64,000 nt of DNA from Helicobacteraceae bacterium (GTDB lineage Bacteria; Campylobacterota; Campylobacteria; Campylobacterales; SZUA-545). A program made the translations under genes and the position numbers. The stretch covers positions 32,037 to 96,036 of the forward strand of contig JAISOU010000042.1 in assembly GCA_031275395.1 (NCBI GenBank), read 5' to 3'. The notes below the pieces were generated by a model that ran no database searches, was not told the origin of the DNA, and worked only from the letters and a program-made list of their open reading frames with translations. This document shows, in pieces, positions 1 to 9,154 of the stretch; position 1 is the first letter of the stretch, and every line of letters starts with the position of its first letter.

Positions 1-141
1 AAACTCGTTGGATATTTTCGATCCTACTTTGTTGATATCGTCTTCGGGCGGATTGATCTGCTTTACCGTATGGCGCGATCCAATATCTAAAAGCCTCTTT
101 ATTTCCGTATTTGTATATTCCGTATGGTAAAAGCCGCTCAC
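1..141 (-). CDS. Partial CDS of unknown function, cut by the left window edge
   Basis: A minus-strand frame opens at a GTG (139-141) that overlaps the TGA of the upstream gene as GTGA and stays open to the window edge, giving 47 residues beginning MSGFYHTEYTNTEIKRLL. The stop/start overlap is the arrangement used repeatedly elsewhere in this window (M48 protease, hydrolase/aroK), which is the main reason to call it. No domain is recognisable in this short piece. It is probably translationally coupled to the unknown gene upstream, so the two may share a function. Confidence 0.5.
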   Translation of the reverse strand, partial: MSGFYHTEYTNTEIKRLLDIGSRHTVKQINPPEDDINKVGSKISNEF

Positions 142-980
142 TCGAAAACCTTTAGCGCTTCGCTTAGATAGATATGCCAATCAGAGCTGTTGGATTTGTT
201 TATATCAATGTTGCGAAGGTAGTATTTAATAAACGTTTTTGTGCTGTAATCGCCCTCGATTCTAGCTTGCCTGAAAAACTTCGTTATCAGTTGCGATTCT
301 TCGGCTAACTCCCAGAGAAGCTTGTCGAAATAGTAGCTTTTAGTCTGAATAACCTCGCGCAACCCGTCGCCGATATTCTCGGAATACTCCGCGAAACTCT
401 TAAAAAACTCCGCGCTCATCATATACTCAAGCTCTTTTAATTGTTTGCCGATAATAATTAGCTTATCTTTTGCCCTCGCAAGCCCGTCGATCGCATCGAC
501 GTTTCGCGCTCGCAAGGCTTTTTGATACGCGATCTCTTCGTCGTTTTTGGGCGGCGCTAAAGCTAATAATTCCCGATCTGTCGTCGCGGCTATCGACTGA
601 AAACGCTTTTTCATCGCTTCGGTGATCGTTACCTCGTTTTGTAGCGCGTGATATGTTGGTACGCTTGATAAAAAATCGCGGACATAAACCAATTTGCTCA
701 GTTTTATTTTCTTGCGAAACTCGGAAAGATATTCAAAAAGTCTATCTACGTCCTGATGAATCTTCGATAGCAATCCGTCTTCTAAAATATGCGGATCGAT
801 AGTTTTAAGATTATTAAACGCGGTAACGAGAAAACGGCGTAATTTAATATAGTCTAATCTCGGTTTTTCAAAGCCGTTTTTATCGATAAAATCCAGCTCT
901 TTTTGCGCCGTACTTAAAGCGTCGCCAAAAAAACGTTCCATAAATGCGGCGACGGCACTTTCGATCTCTTCGGGCGTCAA
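138..980 (-). CDS. Hypothetical protein, about 280 aa
   Basis: A 280-residue ORF from a TTG codon, with no clear Shine-Dalgarno sequence; the first in-frame ATG is 13 codons later (941). The protein is charged and appears mostly helical, with no signal peptide, membrane segment or motif I recognise. Its TGA overlaps the GTG start of the next gene, so it is the first gene of a coupled pair running off the window. A TACAAT/TATACC-like stretch lies about 25-40 bases upstream and could be its promoter. Function unknown; that it is a real gene is likely from its length and coupling. Confidence 0.6.
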   Translation of the reverse strand: MTPEEIESAVAAFMERFFGDALSTAQKELDFIDKNGFEKPRLDYIKLRRFLVTAFNNLKTIDPHILEDGLLSKIHQDVDRLFEYLSEFRKKIKLSKLVYVRDFLSSVPTYHALQNEVTITEAMKKRFQSIAATTDRELLALAPPKNDEEIAYQKALRARNVDAIDGLARAKDKLIIIGKQLKELEYMMSAEFFKSFAEYSENIGDGLREVIQTKSYYFDKLLWELAEESQLITKFFRQARIEGDYSTKTFIKYYLRNIDINKSNSSDWHIYLSEALKVFE

Positions 981-1054
981 ATTAGTATCCAGCGTTAAAA
1001 TTGGGTATATTGTATTCCAAAGCGGCTTTGGCTTGATCGCTTCCTAAAGCCGTA

Positions 1055-1081
1055 TAAAAAGATCGCCGCGCTATAGCGACC
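1055..1081 (-). terminator. Rho-independent terminator downstream of cysN
   Basis: Read on the minus strand, GGTCGC, a nine-base loop and GCGATC form a six-pair stem (one G-T pair) followed at once by five T residues. It begins about ten bases after the cysN stop codon, where termination of the cysDN transcript is expected. Confidence 0.5.
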
Positions 1082-1091
1082 TTTTGGCGCA

Positions 1092-2507
1092 TTAGAGATT
1101 TTGGCTTATATCTTTTGCCCGCCAATGGGGAAAATGTTTGCGAATAAGCGCGTTTAACTCTATTTCAAAGGCGTTTGGACGATCGTTTTTTGACGCGAAA
1201 GCGATCTCGGCGCTTTGAGCTTTGGCTCTTATCATACCCGCCGCGACGGTCGCGTTACTGAAGCGATCGATTAGGATAAAGCCGCCTGTGGCGCGGTTTT
1301 GGTCGTATGGATCAAAGACAAGCGATCCAAGCGCGGCGATTGATACGCGGCAGATCGAGTTTAGCGCGATTTGGCTCGCTTCGCGCCGCTTTAAACTATT
1401 TACGTCTATAAGATACTTTATCGCGGTTACGTTCGCGGGCATAGTTTTCGTCCCAATTTTGATCAAGTAGCTTTTGTCTAAACCCAGCGGCTCTTCGCCT
1501 AGCCAAACTAGATCGGCTTCAAAATCGCTTGCGATTTGCGGCGGCTCTTCGCCCTCTTTAACGATCGTATCGCCGCGGCTAACGTCGATCTCGTCCGTCA
1601 AAGTTAGGGTAACCGCCATATCCGTTCTGGCGCTTTGCAGATCGCCGTCGTAGGTAACGATACGCGCAATGCGCGAAACCGCGCCCGAAGGTAAAACGCG
1701 AATCGGATCGCCCGCGCGAACGACTCCCGAAGCGATCGTCCCCGCAAAGCCGCGAAAATGGCGATCGGGGCGAACGACAAGCTGAACGGGAAAGCGAAAA
1801 TCCGCCGTTTTGCCTCGCGCGATCTCGACCGTTTCAAGAAACTCCATTAACGGCGTTCGATCGAACCACTTTGTGTTTTCGCTTTTGGAAACGATATTGT
1901 CGCCTTTAAGCGCGGAAACGGGGAAAAAGGCGACGCGCTTAATTCCGATCTGCGCGGCAAGCTCGGCGTAATCGGCGGCGATCGCCTCGTATCGTTCGCG
2001 CTCGTAGCCGATCGCGTCCATTTTGTTGATCGCTACCGCGACGCAATCAACGCCGAGCAAATGGACGATATAGCTATGCCGTTTTGTTTGCGTCGATACG
2101 CCTTTTGTCGCGTCGATCAAGATTATCGCCAGATCGGCGCTGGAAGCCCCCGTAGCCATATTGCGGGTGTATTGCTCGTGTCCGGGCGTGTCGGCGACGA
2201 TAAACTTGCGCCTTTTTGTGGAAAAGTAGCGATAGGCGACGTCGATCGTGATCTTTTGCTCCAGTTCGGCTTGCAAACCGTCTACCAATAACGACAAATC
2301 CAGCTCATCGTCTTGCGCTCCCCCCTTTTTAGAACCCTCTTTAAGCGCGGCGATCTGATCTTCATAGAGCGTTTTTGAATCGTGCAAAAGCCGTCCGATC
2401 AACGTGCTTTTGCCGTCGTCTACGCTACCGCACGCGATAAAGCGCAACAACTCTTTTTGCTCCTGATCCTTCAAATAGCTTTCGATCTTTTCGGTTTGGC
2501 GCGGCAT
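1092..2507 (-). CDS. cysN: Sulfate adenylyltransferase subunit 1 (CysN)
   Basis: GTPase subunit of ATP sulfurylase. It couples GTP hydrolysis to formation of adenosine 5'-phosphosulfate from ATP and sulfate by CysD, in the cytoplasm. The 471 residues show an EF-Tu-like G domain: P-loop GSVDDGKST near residues 27-35, DTPGHEQY near 107 and NKMD near 162, followed by two beta-barrel domains. The length matches CysN alone, without the APS kinase (CysC) fusion found in some species. The start ATG shares its A with the last base of the cysD TAA, so the pair is tightly coupled. No cysC or cysH is nearby, so the fate of APS cannot be read from this window. Confidence 0.95.
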   Translation of the reverse strand: MPRQTEKIESYLKDQEQKELLRFIACGSVDDGKSTLIGRLLHDSKTLYEDQIAALKEGSKKGGAQDDELDLSLLVDGLQAELEQKITIDVAYRYFSTKRRKFIVADTPGHEQYTRNMATGASSADLAIILIDATKGVSTQTKRHSYIVHLLGVDCVAVAINKMDAIGYERERYEAIAADYAELAAQIGIKRVAFFPVSALKGDNIVSKSENTKWFDRTPLMEFLETVEIARGKTADFRFPVQLVVRPDRHFRGFAGTIASGVVRAGDPIRVLPSGAVSRIARIVTYDGDLQSARTDMAVTLTLTDEIDVSRGDTIVKEGEEPPQIASDFEADLVWLGEEPLGLDKSYLIKIGTKTMPANVTAIKYLIDVNSLKRREASQIALNSICRVSIAALGSLVFDPYDQNRATGGFILIDRFSNATVAAGMIRAKAQSAEIAFASKNDRPNAFEIELNALIRKHFPHWRAKDISQNL

Positions 2508-3400
2508 TAAAAGTAGCCTTCTATCTTCTTTTTTTCCATCGATCCTGAGGAGTCGCGATCGATAGCGCGTCCCTGTCTTTCGCTCGTTCGGGCAAGCGCC
2601 ATCTCCTCGATAATCGCGCTTAAACTATCGGCGGTTGATTCCACCGCGCCCGTAAGCGGATAGCAACCGAGCGTGCGAAACCGCACCATCTTTTTTTGCG
2701 GCTTTTCGCCCTCTTTTAACGGTAGGCGATCGTCGTCTACTAATATCAACATTCCGTCGCGTTCTACCACTTCGCGCTCTTTGGCAAAATATAGCGGCAC
2801 GATCGGAATCCGCTCCAGATAGATATATTGCCACACGTCTAGCTCCGTCCAGTTTGAGAGAGGAAAGACGCGGATCGATTCGCCTTTGTCGCGGCGGGCG
2901 TTGTAAAGATTCCATAGTTCGGGACGTTGATTTTTGGGATCCCATCGGTGATTTTTGTCGCGGAAAGAAAATATCCGCTCTTTAGCGCGGGATTTTTCTT
3001 CATCGCGCCTCGCGCCGCCAAAAACCGCGTCGAAGCGATACTTGTTTAACGCCTGTTTTAAGCCTTCGGTTTTCATTATGTCGGTATGTTTGGCGCTACC
3101 GTGTATAAAAGGATTTATGCCTATCTTTCGCCCGTCGGGATTGATATGAACGAGCAGATTTAGCCCAAGCTCTTTGATTCGCTTATCGCGAAAGGCGATC
3201 ATCTCTTTGAACTTCCACGTCGTATCTACGTGCAAGAGCGAAAATGGCGGTTTGGCGGGGTAAAAGGCTTTCAGCGCCAAATGGAGCATAACGGAAGAGT
3301 CTTTGCCGATACTGTAGAGCATAGCCGGATTTTCAAACTCGCTTACCGCCTCGCGCATAATAAAAATGCTTTCGGCTTCGAGCCGCTTAAGATGGGTCAT
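2507..3400 (-). CDS. cysD: Sulfate adenylyltransferase subunit 2 (CysD)
   Basis: Catalytic subunit of ATP sulfurylase, an adenine-nucleotide alpha-hydrolase of the PP-loop type. YSIGKDSSV near residues 29-37 is the PP-loop, and blocks such as [19 protein letters not shown] and [15 protein letters not shown] are near-identical to enterobacterial CysD. I chose the ATG at 3400 ([10 protein letters not shown], 297 aa) over longer options because AGGT lies six bases upstream and family members begin at this point. It is the first gene of cysDN and starts 88 bases after the acyltransferase ORF. Confidence 0.95.
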   Translation of the reverse strand: MTHLKRLEAESIFIMREAVSEFENPAMLYSIGKDSSVMLHLALKAFYPAKPPFSLLHVDTTWKFKEMIAFRDKRIKELGLNLLVHINPDGRKIGINPFIHGSAKHTDIMKTEGLKQALNKYRFDAVFGGARRDEEKSRAKERIFSFRDKNHRWDPKNQRPELWNLYNARRDKGESIRVFPLSNWTELDVWQYIYLERIPIVPLYFAKEREVVERDGMLILVDDDRLPLKEGEKPQKKMVRFRTLGCYPLTGAVESTADSLSAIIEEMALARTSERQGRAIDRDSSGSMEKKKIEGYF

Positions 3401-3488
3401 TTTTACCTGTATTTCAACCTGCATTGAGCAATGTAAAATCATTGCGTTTCGCAAGCATAGCGAAAGAAGACTTAGACGGGCTTTGCTA

Positions 3489-4496
3489 TTACTGCCCGAT
3501 TTTCTTTCTAAACCACTTATACGCGGGCTTTTCGATATATTTATGCGAATAGTGCGAAACGATCAACGTAACTGTTAACGTAAGAAAACCTCCGATTATT
3601 GTTTCGCTTACTCCATAATTTTCTTTTATAACCCAAGTCCAAACAAACCAAATAACAATCCAATGATAAACATAAACCGAATAGCTAACGTCGCCAAGCC
3701 AACTTTGCCATTTAGCGCAGAACAGCCTACATTGATTTTTAAGTAGAGCGCCTAATAGGATTGTGACCGAAGCAATAATTTCAATATAAATATCAGCAAT
3801 TTTGAGGTTAGTATTTTTGTAGGCGAGAATGAACAAAGCAATAATTACGCATAAAAAATATAAAATGAGCTTTAGCGCTCTTGTCAATATGATAGACATT
3901 CTATATTTTTTCAGCGCGTTGTAAATCTGATAAACAATAATTCCTAGACCAATGCCTAATAGTCCGTTTCGTGTAAGATGACCTATAAGTCTTACATCTA
4001 TACCAAAAAATAGGCTATCTTTGCCGCCGTAGAAATAAAACAATAGCGCTAAAACGATTAGAAAGTTAATAAAATAGGCTTTGTATCTGATTACGCCGTA
4101 AAACAGCGTTAAGCCTACCCAAAACTCGACGCCTAACGACCAAAACGCGTCATTTATTCCCCATCTATGGCTATTTATACCTTGCAGTAAAAAAACATTC
4201 ATAAATATTGTATCAATAATGCTATAACCTTTTTCCTCGCGAAAGCTAACATATACCAATGCATATGTAAATATAACCAATATTGAGCAAAACAACATTA
4301 ATGGATATAACCTTCCAAGCCTTAATAAAGCAAACGATCCTAAGTTGATTTTGTTTTCTTGAATCTTTAAGCCGTAAGCGTGGCTCATTACAAATCCAGA
4401 AAGAATAAAGAAGATATTGACGCAAAAGCCGCCGTGAATAGTATAGGGAATGCTATGAAGAAGGACATAGTGAGCAAATAATACAAATATAGCCAA
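3489..4496 (-). CDS. Acyltransferase family 3 (OafA-like) domain, C-terminal part of a phase-variable gene
   Basis: Integral membrane acyltransferase of the type that O-acetylates LPS, capsule or exopolysaccharide sugars. About ten hydrophobic helices are visible, with the catalytic-type His in LFAHY near the start. The only start in this frame is a TTG at 4496, which cuts off the conserved lead-in: upstream codons read [18 protein letters not shown], the canonical beginning of the family, and stay open back through the G14 tract at 4616-4629. No ATG, GTG or TTG lies between the tract and 4496. Removing one G (13, or 16 or 10 Gs) joins this frame to the membrane protein encoded just upstream, so the domain is probably the second half of one protein that is OFF in this sequence. 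Confidence 0.8.
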   Translation of the reverse strand: MAIFVLFAHYVLLHSIPYTIHGGFCVNIFFILSGFVMSHAYGLKIQENKINLGSFALLRLGRLYPLMLFCSILVIFTYALVYVSFREEKGYSIIDTIFMNVFLLQGINSHRWGINDAFWSLGVEFWVGLTLFYGVIRYKAYFINFLIVLALLFYFYGGKDSLFFGIDVRLIGHLTRNGLLGIGLGIIVYQIYNALKKYRMSIILTRALKLILYFLCVIIALFILAYKNTNLKIADIYIEIIASVTILLGALLKNQCRLFCAKWQSWLGDVSYSVYVYHWIVIWFVWTWVIKENYGVSETIIGGFLTLTVTLIVSHYSHKYIEKPAYKWFRKKIGQ

Positions 4497-4542
4497 CGAT
4501 CCTCTTATAAAATCCAGCTCAAGAAATCTATTTGAAGCGGCG

Positions 4543-5283
4543 TTAGCTAAAGGCGGGCGTTGTTCGGGCGAAGTAGAGATTGCGGCATAATCGCCGCTTT
4601 GAGAGTCGGGCTTTGCCCCCCCCCCCCCCGTTAGACGTTATTGCGGGAATAAAGGCGTTCTTGATATTGATGGCAAGCGTTTTTAGTCCTGAAAGCCATG
4701 TTTTTGGACGGTAGTATGCGCTAGGATAGAAAAGAACTATTACGCAAAGCCAGAAAAGAATGGTTGGAAAAGGATTTGCGCGGTTTATATCGAGGTTAAA
4801 AACTCTTGTTCCGTCGTTCCAATGGTTTTTGCCCTGCAAGAGATGAATCTTTAGCGTTTGCGTTCCTCTTGGGATCTTGAACTTCGCTATCGCGGGCTTT
4901 GACGCGCCTTGATACAGATAAGGGTTTTCGGCTTGCTCGGCGATTAGTTTATCGTCGGCGAATACCTGCATAATAACGCCGTCTCTATCCTTTAAGCTCT
5001 CGTTCTTATCGACGATAAAACTTAACGATCCGTTATGTTTGAATCTGCGGGCTAGGTTTTGATATATCGTTAGCGTCTCAAGATTGACGTCGTCTTTATA
5101 ATAGGGGTGCATTCTGATTTCATTGTTATTAAAACGTTTGGAGTAACGATCGCCTCCTATGATTCTGTCGGAATACATAGAGACGATATAAGAGAGTATA
5201 AAGATAAACGATATAAGGCGAAGAAGAACGCTAGGGCGTTTAAGAGAGGCGAAAGCGGGTTTGAAACGTTCTAAAGCGTTCAT
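4543..5283 (-). CDS. Membrane-anchored periplasmic domain, N-terminal half of the split acyltransferase gene
   Basis: A 246-residue ORF from ATG 5283 (AGGA seven bases upstream; the longer ORF start would overlap the dehydrogenase gene). There is one membrane helix near residues 20-38, a soluble, probably periplasmic region, and a second helix near 175-195, then GGGGG encoded by the G-tract and a low-complexity Arg-rich tail ending at 4543. I do not recognise the soluble domain. The tail after the tract looks like out-of-frame reading; with 13 Gs the protein would continue into the OafA-like domain to make about 620 residues. It lies nine bases after the nucleotide-sugar dehydrogenase gene and is probably co-transcribed with it. 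Confidence 0.7.
   Translation of the reverse strand: MNALERFKPAFASLKRPSVLLRLISFIFILSYIVSMYSDRIIGGDRYSKRFNNNEIRMHPYYKDDVNLETLTIYQNLARRFKHNGSLSFIVDKNESLKDRDGVIMQVFADDKLIAEQAENPYLYQGASKPAIAKFKIPRGTQTLKIHLLQGKNHWNDGTRVFNLDINRANPFPTILFWLCVIVLFYPSAYYRPKTWLSGLKTLAINIKNAFIPAITSNGGGGGKARLSKRRLCRNLYFARTTPAFS
4616..4629 (-). repeat. G14 homopolymer contingency tract inside the acyltransferase gene
   Basis: Fourteen C on the plus strand, read as G in the coding strand. It separates a 5' frame (codon low positions 1 mod 3) from the acyltransferase frame (0 mod 3). Loss of one base, or gain of two, joins them. Poly-G tracts of this length are the standard slipped-strand phase-variation device of Campylobacter and Helicobacter. 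Confidence 0.85.
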
Positions 5284-5291
5284 ATTTTTCC

Positions 5292-6545
5292 TTATAGTCG
5301 TCCGTCGATTTGCGAGCGATCGCAAAGCCCTTTTACGTCGTAGATCGCGCCGTTTGGCTTAACAAGAGATCTTGGATCGATAGTTTTGAACTCCCTGTGC
5401 GCTACGGCGACGACAAGCGCGTCAAATTTTTCGCTCGGCGCCGTTTTGAATATATTAAGATCGCCGTATTCGCGCTTAACTTCCTCCGCGTCCGCCCAAG
5501 GATCAAAGGCGCTTACGGACACGCCAAACTCTTCCAACTCTCGAACAATATCGATTACGCGGGAGTTGCGAATATCGGGGCAGTTCTCCTTAAAGGTAAT
5601 TCCTAAAATTAACGCTTTAGCGCCTCTGACCGACGATCCTTTTTTGATAAGTAGCTTAATTGTTTGCGCGGCTACGTACGCGCCCATTCCGTCGTTTATG
5701 CGCCGACCCGATAAGATCACCTGCGGATGATAGCCGACGGATTCGGCTTTGTAGGTTAGATAGTACGGATCGACTCCTATGCAGTGTCCGCCGACAAGTC
5801 CCGGGCGAAACGGCAGAAAATTCCATTTTGTTCCCGCCGCTTCCAACACTTCGAGCGTATCGATTCCAAGCCGTCCAAAAATCAACGCCAATTCGTTTAT
5901 AAAAGCGATATTTATGTCGCGCTGGCTGTTTTCGATCGCCTTCGCCGCTTCGGCGACTTTTATACTGCTCGCCTTATACGTTCCCGCCTCGATAATCTCC
6001 TTGTAAAGCGAATCGACCTTATCGGCGATATGCGGCAGGCTTCCGCTGGTAACTTTGCGGATTTTGCCGACCGTGTGTTCTTTGTCGCCCGGATTTATGC
6101 GCTCGGGCGAATAGCCGCAAAAGAAATCGACGTTGAAGGTTAGTCCGCTCTGTTTTTCCAAAACGGGGACGCACTCCTCTTCCGTGCAACCCGGATAAAC
6201 GGTCGATTCATAGACGACAATATCGCCCGTTTTCAAAACGCCGCCGACGGTTTGGCTGGCTTTGATTAGCGGCGTTAGATCGGGTTTTTTGTGCGCGTCG
6301 ATCGGCGTGGGAACGCATACGATAAAGACGTTCGCCGATCTTATCTCCTCGATCGATGAGGTAAAGGTTAGCTTGCTTGCGGCTTTCAACTGCTCTTTTG
6401 TCAGCTCCAGCGTCCGATCAAAACCCTCTTTTAACTCGCTTATACGTTTTTGATTAACGTCGAAGCCGATCGTTTCTCGTTTTTTGCCAAACTCGGCCGC
6501 TAACGGCAACCCAACGTAACCTAACCCAATCAACGCGATTTTCAT
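5292..6545 (-). CDS. tviB: UDP-N-acetylhexosamine dehydrogenase (TviB/WbpO type)
   Basis: Oxidises C6 of a UDP-sugar, most likely UDP-GlcNAc or UDP-GalNAc, to the uronic acid in two NAD+-dependent steps, supplying surface polysaccharide synthesis. [10 protein letters not shown] at residues 7-16 is the Rossmann motif, and [17 protein letters not shown] near 255-271 carries the catalytic Cys in the [10 protein letters not shown] form typical of the TviB/WecC branch rather than the SCFPKD form of UDP-glucose dehydrogenases. The length of 417 aa is normal. GGGGAG lies four bases before ATG 6545. The exact N-acetyl sugar cannot be read from sequence. It heads the unit with the phase-variable acyltransferase. 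Confidence 0.88.
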   Translation of the reverse strand: MKIALIGLGYVGLPLAAEFGKKRETIGFDVNQKRISELKEGFDRTLELTKEQLKAASKLTFTSSIEEIRSANVFIVCVPTPIDAHKKPDLTPLIKASQTVGGVLKTGDIVVYESTVYPGCTEEECVPVLEKQSGLTFNVDFFCGYSPERINPGDKEHTVGKIRKVTSGSLPHIADKVDSLYKEIIEAGTYKASSIKVAEAAKAIENSQRDINIAFINELALIFGRLGIDTLEVLEAAGTKWNFLPFRPGLVGGHCIGVDPYYLTYKAESVGYHPQVILSGRRINDGMGAYVAAQTIKLLIKKGSSVRGAKALILGITFKENCPDIRNSRVIDIVRELEEFGVSVSAFDPWADAEEVKREYGDLNIFKTAPSEKFDALVVAVAHREFKTIDPRSLVKPNGAIYDVKGLCDRSQIDGRL

Positions 6546-6575
6546 AAAACTCCCCGCTCTCTTTTTAAGCCTCGC

Positions 6576-6581
6576 ATTTTA
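6576..6581 (-). promoter_or_regulatory. Putative -10 box for the nucleotide-sugar dehydrogenase gene
   Basis: TAAAAT in the context GCTAAAATGCG, 31 bases before the ATG at 6545. It matches the GCTAAAATCG pattern seen upstream of lpxB and tyrA here. No -35 box is apparent, as is usual in Campylobacterota. Confidence 0.45.
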
Positions 6582-6651
6582 GCGACGGGCGCATAAAGCC
6601 CGCGACACGCTTATGTAACTCTACCGTTTTTGTAGATCTCGCTTAATATAT

Positions 6652-7698
6652 TCAAGACTTAGAGGGCAGAGCTAATCTACGGATCAGATCGGCGATATGG
6701 GTTTCGCGTCCGCTAAGGAGATGTCTTAACTCGATCGAGCGGGTTAAAAACTCTTGCGGATTAGCTTCTTTCGCGCATTGTAATAGACGATCCGCGTTGC
6801 ACTCGTTTTGCAAAAGCTCCGAATGTATCGGCGGGCGCTTTTCGTAGTGAAAAATTAGATTAGAAAGCCCTACAAACGGCAGTTTTACAAAGCGCTTGGC
6901 GATAGCAAAGTCGATAGGTTTGGCGCGGTAAGCCAAAACGAGAGGCGTTCCGATCAGCGCGGTTTCCAAAGTCGCCGTGCCTGAACACACAAAAGCGAAC
7001 TTGGCTTTTAATAGCGCGTCGTGGGCGTTTGGCGCGATCGAAAAGCCCTCTAAATCGCCGTATAATTCGGATATTTTTTGCGAATCAAAATGCGACGGAA
7101 TCGCTAATAACTTTTCGCCGCCAAGCCGTTTCGCCGCCTCTTTGAAAATTGGAAAAAGCCGTTTTATCTCGCCCTCTCTCGAACCGGGCAAAAACGCGTA
7201 AATCTCGTCGTTTGTTACGGACTCTTTGAACCGCTCGATCTCTTCCATAAGCGGGTGTCCGACATAAGAGCAGTTTTGCCACCACGATTTTTCAAACGGC
7301 AAAATCGCCGCTTGAACGTCCGTAACGCTTTCTACAATCGGAATACGCTTTGCCTTCCAAGCCCATACCTGCGGAAGCACGTAGTAGAGTATTTTCAGAT
7401 TGGGATAAGCCTTTTTGAGCGCTTTTGCAAGAGGGATATTAAAGGCGGGCGAGTCGATCAGCAGCGCAAGATCGCAACTTTTTGCCGCTTCTACCATAGA
7501 TTTTAGCGTTCTGCGGGCAAGCGGGATTTTGCCCGCCGCCTCGATAAATCCCATCGCGCCAAACTCTTTGCTCTCGACGATCGGCGTCCCAAACTCGCGG
7601 TTAAAAATCCCTACCCGATCGACTTCGCCAATTCGCGCAAAAATCGGTCTAAGGTGAGTATTCGCCGACGGCTCTAAAGCGCTTATCAGTAGTTTCAT
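6652..7698 (-). CDS. lpxB: Lipid-A-disaccharide synthase (LpxB)
   Basis: GT19 glycosyltransferase joining UDP-2,3-diacylglucosamine and lipid X to make lipid A disaccharide 1-phosphate at the inner membrane. Recognisable blocks are the N-terminal ISALEPSANTH (ISAGEPSGD in E. coli), a YYVLPQVWAWKAKRI block, LPFEKSWW, and FLPGSREGEI near residue 175. At 348 aa it is shorter than E. coli LpxB (382) but close to other Campylobacterota. ATG 7698 is preferred to an in-frame TTG five codons upstream because GAGG sits about six bases before it. It is a single-gene unit with its own TAAAAT box. Confidence 0.93.
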   Translation of the reverse strand: MKLLISALEPSANTHLRPIFARIGEVDRVGIFNREFGTPIVESKEFGAMGFIEAAGKIPLARRTLKSMVEAAKSCDLALLIDSPAFNIPLAKALKKAYPNLKILYYVLPQVWAWKAKRIPIVESVTDVQAAILPFEKSWWQNCSYVGHPLMEEIERFKESVTNDEIYAFLPGSREGEIKRLFPIFKEAAKRLGGEKLLAIPSHFDSQKISELYGDLEGFSIAPNAHDALLKAKFAFVCSGTATLETALIGTPLVLAYRAKPIDFAIAKRFVKLPFVGLSNLIFHYEKRPPIHSELLQNECNADRLLQCAKEANPQEFLTRSIELRHLLSGRETHIADLIRRLALPSKS

Positions 7699-7736
7699 AA
7701 CTTCCTCTTTCAATAGTTTAACGGATTAAAGACGCG

Positions 7737-7742
7737 ATTTTA
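7737..7742 (-). promoter_or_regulatory. Putative -10 box for lpxB
   Basis: TAAAAT in the context GCTAAAATCGCG, 38 bases before the lpxB ATG. The same motif, with CGCG following, precedes tyrA and bamA. Confidence 0.45.
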
Positions 7743-7828
7743 GCCAATCGTTCAACAACTAGGAGAAACGCGCAAAATCCAGCGTCTTGCGTTTTCGGAC
7801 GCTATAGAAAATTAAAGTTTCCAATTCG

Positions 7829-8677
7829 TTAATTAAATCTACAGTTTTCTAAGTTTTGCAAACTCTCCGAAAGAGGTTTTAGGGTTTGCGAATCGGGCGA
7901 AAAGGTCGCCTGTATCTCTTTGATTCGCGAAAGCGTCGCGGGGTGCGAGCTTAGAAAAGCGGGCGTATTGACGAGCGCCGAGCTATTTTGCAATATATAA
8001 AGAAAAAACTCGTCCGCGCCGTTGGTATAGCCGTAGTATTTTCTTAACGCCGCGATCGCCTCTTTGTCCGCCGCGCTCTCCTGATCGCGCGAAAAACTCG
8101 ACTGCGCCGTCGCCGCGCTAAACGAAAATAGCGATCCTCCGTCGGAATCGCCAATCAACGCGCTAAACAATACGGACAGCGCGATACCGCCGCCCATAGC
8201 CGCGATCGGATCGCGGTTTTTGATATGCGCGATCTCGTGCGCCAATACCATAGCCAGCGCGTTTTCAGAGCCGATACGTTTCAAAAGCCCGCGATTAACG
8301 ACAATGTTGCCGCCCAAAGTAGCAAAGGCGTTAGGTTGCGCGTCGGCGCTTAGATGAACGTAGAGGCGTATATCGCCGCTTAGCGCCATAGCCCGCGCCA
8401 ATTCGTCCGCCAGATTTTGTAGCGCGTCTTCGGCTTTGATCAGGCAAGGGGGCGCGAATTCGCTACGAAAGAGCGATTTTAGCGCGTTGGCGTTAAGCGC
8501 CTCTTCGTAGCGAAACGGAATCATAGGCGCAAAGTAACGCGCCGCAAAAAAGACGAACGACGCTAGAGCGCCGATCATCAAAAACGCCCCCAGCGATAAC
8601 CGCAAAAAGTCGTGCAGAGGCGTTTTTTCGCTTACATTGACCTCGTGCGGAACGTCGGGATTTGAGTATTCGCTCAC
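7829..8677 (-). CDS. M48 family zinc metalloprotease, membrane anchored
   Basis: HEIAHIKNRD near residues 147-156 is the HExxH zinc site and DQESAADKEA near 195 supplies the third ligand, as in M48 periplasmic proteases (LoiP/BepA group). One N-terminal membrane helix near 28-48 precedes the catalytic domain; no TPR repeats follow. I chose the GTG at 8677, which overlaps the TGA of the upstream gene as GTGA, giving 282 aa; the longer ORF would begin at a TTG deep inside that gene. Likely role: degradation of misfolded envelope proteins. Co-transcribed with two YbjQ-like genes. Confidence 0.82.
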   Translation of the reverse strand: MSEYSNPDVPHEVNVSEKTPLHDFLRLSLGAFLMIGALASFVFFAARYFAPMIPFRYEEALNANALKSLFRSEFAPPCLIKAEDALQNLADELARAMALSGDIRLYVHLSADAQPNAFATLGGNIVVNRGLLKRIGSENALAMVLAHEIAHIKNRDPIAAMGGGIALSVLFSALIGDSDGGSLFSFSAATAQSSFSRDQESAADKEAIAALRKYYGYTNGADEFFLYILQNSSALVNTPAFLSSHPATLSRIKEIQATFSPDSQTLKPLSESLQNLENCRFN

Positions 8678-9153
8678 GCGCTTAGTTTTTTTACTAAATC
8701 GGGCGATCGCCAAGCCGTACCATATACAAGAAACTCCGCGTAGGCAGACCCTTTGCCGTCGTCGTCGTTGAGCGTGGTCGTCTCAAAACGCGCGTTAAAA
8801 ATTACGTTTGCTCCGAACCGCTGCGCCTCCTCTTTCATACGCAAAATCGATTCGCGGCGGGCGCGATCGAGCATAGCTTCAAAGCTTGTTAGACGACCGC
8901 CAAAAATACTTTTTAACGCCGCGATCACCTGCCGAAAGTTGTCGGCGCCCATCACGACCGAACCGCAAACCAACGCGTATTTCTGCCCCGCGCAACTAGC
9001 GGGCGGCGTTTTTTCGTTGAAAATCAGGATATGGCGCAACCGCTCTTCGCGCGATTTAATCGATTGGTAATGGCGGCGTTGACCGAGCGTACCAAAGATA
9101 AAAGCGACGATCAGTATAACGGCGCCAACGCCGAGCGCTATCAGATTTTCCAT
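8674..9153 (-). CDS. YbjQ/UPF0145-like protein with N-terminal membrane helix
   Basis: A 159-residue protein with a membrane segment at residues 4-23, a charged linker, then a YbjQ-like (UPF0145) domain from about residue 55, with the family pattern of a conserved DNFRQVIAALKSIFGG helix, an LDRARRESILRM helix and GANVIFNARFET near the end. The biochemical role of the family is not established; the usual heavy-metal-binding label is weak. It shares clear patterns with the next gene upstream, so the two are probably paralogues. It starts one base after that gene and its stop overlaps the protease start. Confidence 0.75.
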   Translation of the reverse strand: MENLIALGVGAVILIVAFIFGTLGQRRHYQSIKSREERLRHILIFNEKTPPASCAGQKYALVCGSVVMGADNFRQVIAALKSIFGGRLTSFEAMLDRARRESILRMKEEAQRFGANVIFNARFETTTLNDDDGKGSAYAEFLVYGTAWRSPDLVKKLSA

Positions 9154-9154
9154 A

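Noticed and set aside
3489-5283. Acyltransferase and membrane protein as two ordinary adjacent genes
   Set aside because: The conserved acyltransferase entry lies upstream of every available start in its frame and is continuous with the G tract, which fits one phase-variable gene better.
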